From the NCBI GenBank assembly GCA_965236175.1, contig CBDEAT010000003.1, positions 100,294 to 164,293 of the forward strand: a stretch of DNA of 64,000 nt, read 5' to 3'. The translations under genes were made by a program, and so were the position numbers. The DNA comes from Fontibacterium universale. Its GTDB lineage: Bacteria; Pseudomonadota; Alphaproteobacteria; Pelagibacterales; Pelagibacteraceae. The notes under the pieces are model-generated. The model did no database searches and was not told where the DNA came from. It saw only the letters and a list, made by a program, of their open reading frames with translations. Below are positions 63,825-64,000 of this stretch, in pieces. Numbering within the stretch: the first letter of the stretch is position 1; each line of letters opens with the position of its first letter.

Positions 63825-64000
63825 CAAACCGTTTTCACCGTAGTCTTCTTCATAATGTAGTACTGTTGAGCCATTGTAAGCACGTTACTCACTGTCCAAT
63901 ATACAACTAATCCAGAAGGAAAAGTTGCCAACATAACTGTCATTATCAAAGGAAAGAATGCAAAGATTTTTGCCTGTATCGGATCTGGAGGAGTAGGGTT
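63824..64000 (-). CDS. yidC: membrane protein insertase YidC, C-terminal end
   Basis: Only the last 58 codons are in the window; the gene continues beyond 64000. The minus strand encodes PPDPIQAKIFAFFPLIMTVM, then LATFPSGLVVYWTVSN and VLTMAQQYYIMKK, the conserved last two helices of YidC/Oxa1. Its stop overlaps the argB ATG. Confidence 0.92.
   Translation of the reverse strand, partial: NPTPPDPIQAKIFAFFPLIMTVMLATFPSGLVVYWTVSNVLTMAQQYYIMKKTTVKTV

Noticed and set aside
1..64000. Mobile elements, prophage, integron, CRISPR array or restriction cluster
   Set aside because: No transposase, integrase, phage gene or regular direct-repeat array is seen; the HNH protein is a common single-copy family without methylase partner nearby.

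Overview
The window reads as a stretch of an AT-rich, highly streamlined alphaproteobacterial chromosome, most likely SAR11 (Pelagibacterales, 'Candidatus Pelagibacter'-like). This rests on AT-rich codon use, alphaproteobacterial gene order (mdh-sucCD-sucAB-lpd; atpHAGDC; rplU-rpmA-obgE-proBA-nadD-rsfS-rlmH-ctpA-rppH; ffs-dnaX-ybaB-recR; argB-dapD-dapE), near-zero intergenic space, Coq7 and a membrane-anchored cytochrome c. The lineage is inferred from gene content; no database was searched. No IS element, prophage, integron or CRISPR array is visible, and once broken frames are joined no gene-free stretch exceeds about 300 bases.

Layout. 1-3.5 kb: leucine synthesis (leuC partial, leuD, leuB) and asd. 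3.5-17 kb: a TCA-cycle block, sdhCDAB, mmsA, mdh, sucCD, sucAB, lpd. 17-24.5 kb: a transaldolase-like aldolase, priA and the F1 ATP synthase genes atpHAGDC. 24.5-31.6 kb (minus strand): rplU-rpmA-obgE-proB-proA-nadD-rsfS-rlmH-ctpA-rppH, with a promoter before rplU and a terminator-like hairpin after rpmA. 31.6-35.2 kb: gloB and metW, led by a clear SAM-II-type riboswitch, divergent from hisC-tyrA. 35.2-39.4 kb: plsC, lysA, a 46-residue lipoprotein gene, argH, a TlpA-type thioredoxin and a HIG1-type membrane protein. 39.5-45.2 kb: carboxylesterase, HNH protein, coq7, dsbB, two YqaA/DedA proteins, an acyl-CoA synthetase, tRNA-Leu(CAA) and tRNA-Arg(CCU). 45.2-52.7 kb: a 32-residue Lys/Arg-rich peptide gene with its own hairpins and terminator, CarD, fdxA, a Suv3-like helicase, an NlpC/P60 protein, an EF-hand protein, an AmpG-like permease and cytochrome c. 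52.8-59.4 kb: kdsB, pheA, SRP RNA, dnaX, ybaB, recR, def, fmt, truA. 59.4-64 kb (minus): an HDAC-family protein, dapE, dapD, a HAD phosphatase, argB and the 3' end of yidC.

The sequence itself carries a notable signal. At least nine single-base insertions, and no deletions, break six otherwise ordinary housekeeping genes: leuD, sdhC, sucA (three), the helicase, truA and dapE (two). Removing one base at each site restores a family-typical protein. One of them produces a false SdhC-SdhD fusion. The simplest reading is residual consensus error, so these genes are annotated as intact with a frameshift note.

No wholly new multi-gene system is evident. The most interesting biology is regulatory and small: a SAM-II aptamer in front of metW with no metX between them and apparent transcriptional rather than ribosome-binding-site control; a self-contained unit for a tiny histone-tail-like peptide facing an AT-hook-bearing CarD; and an almost complete lack of space for terminators at converging genes.
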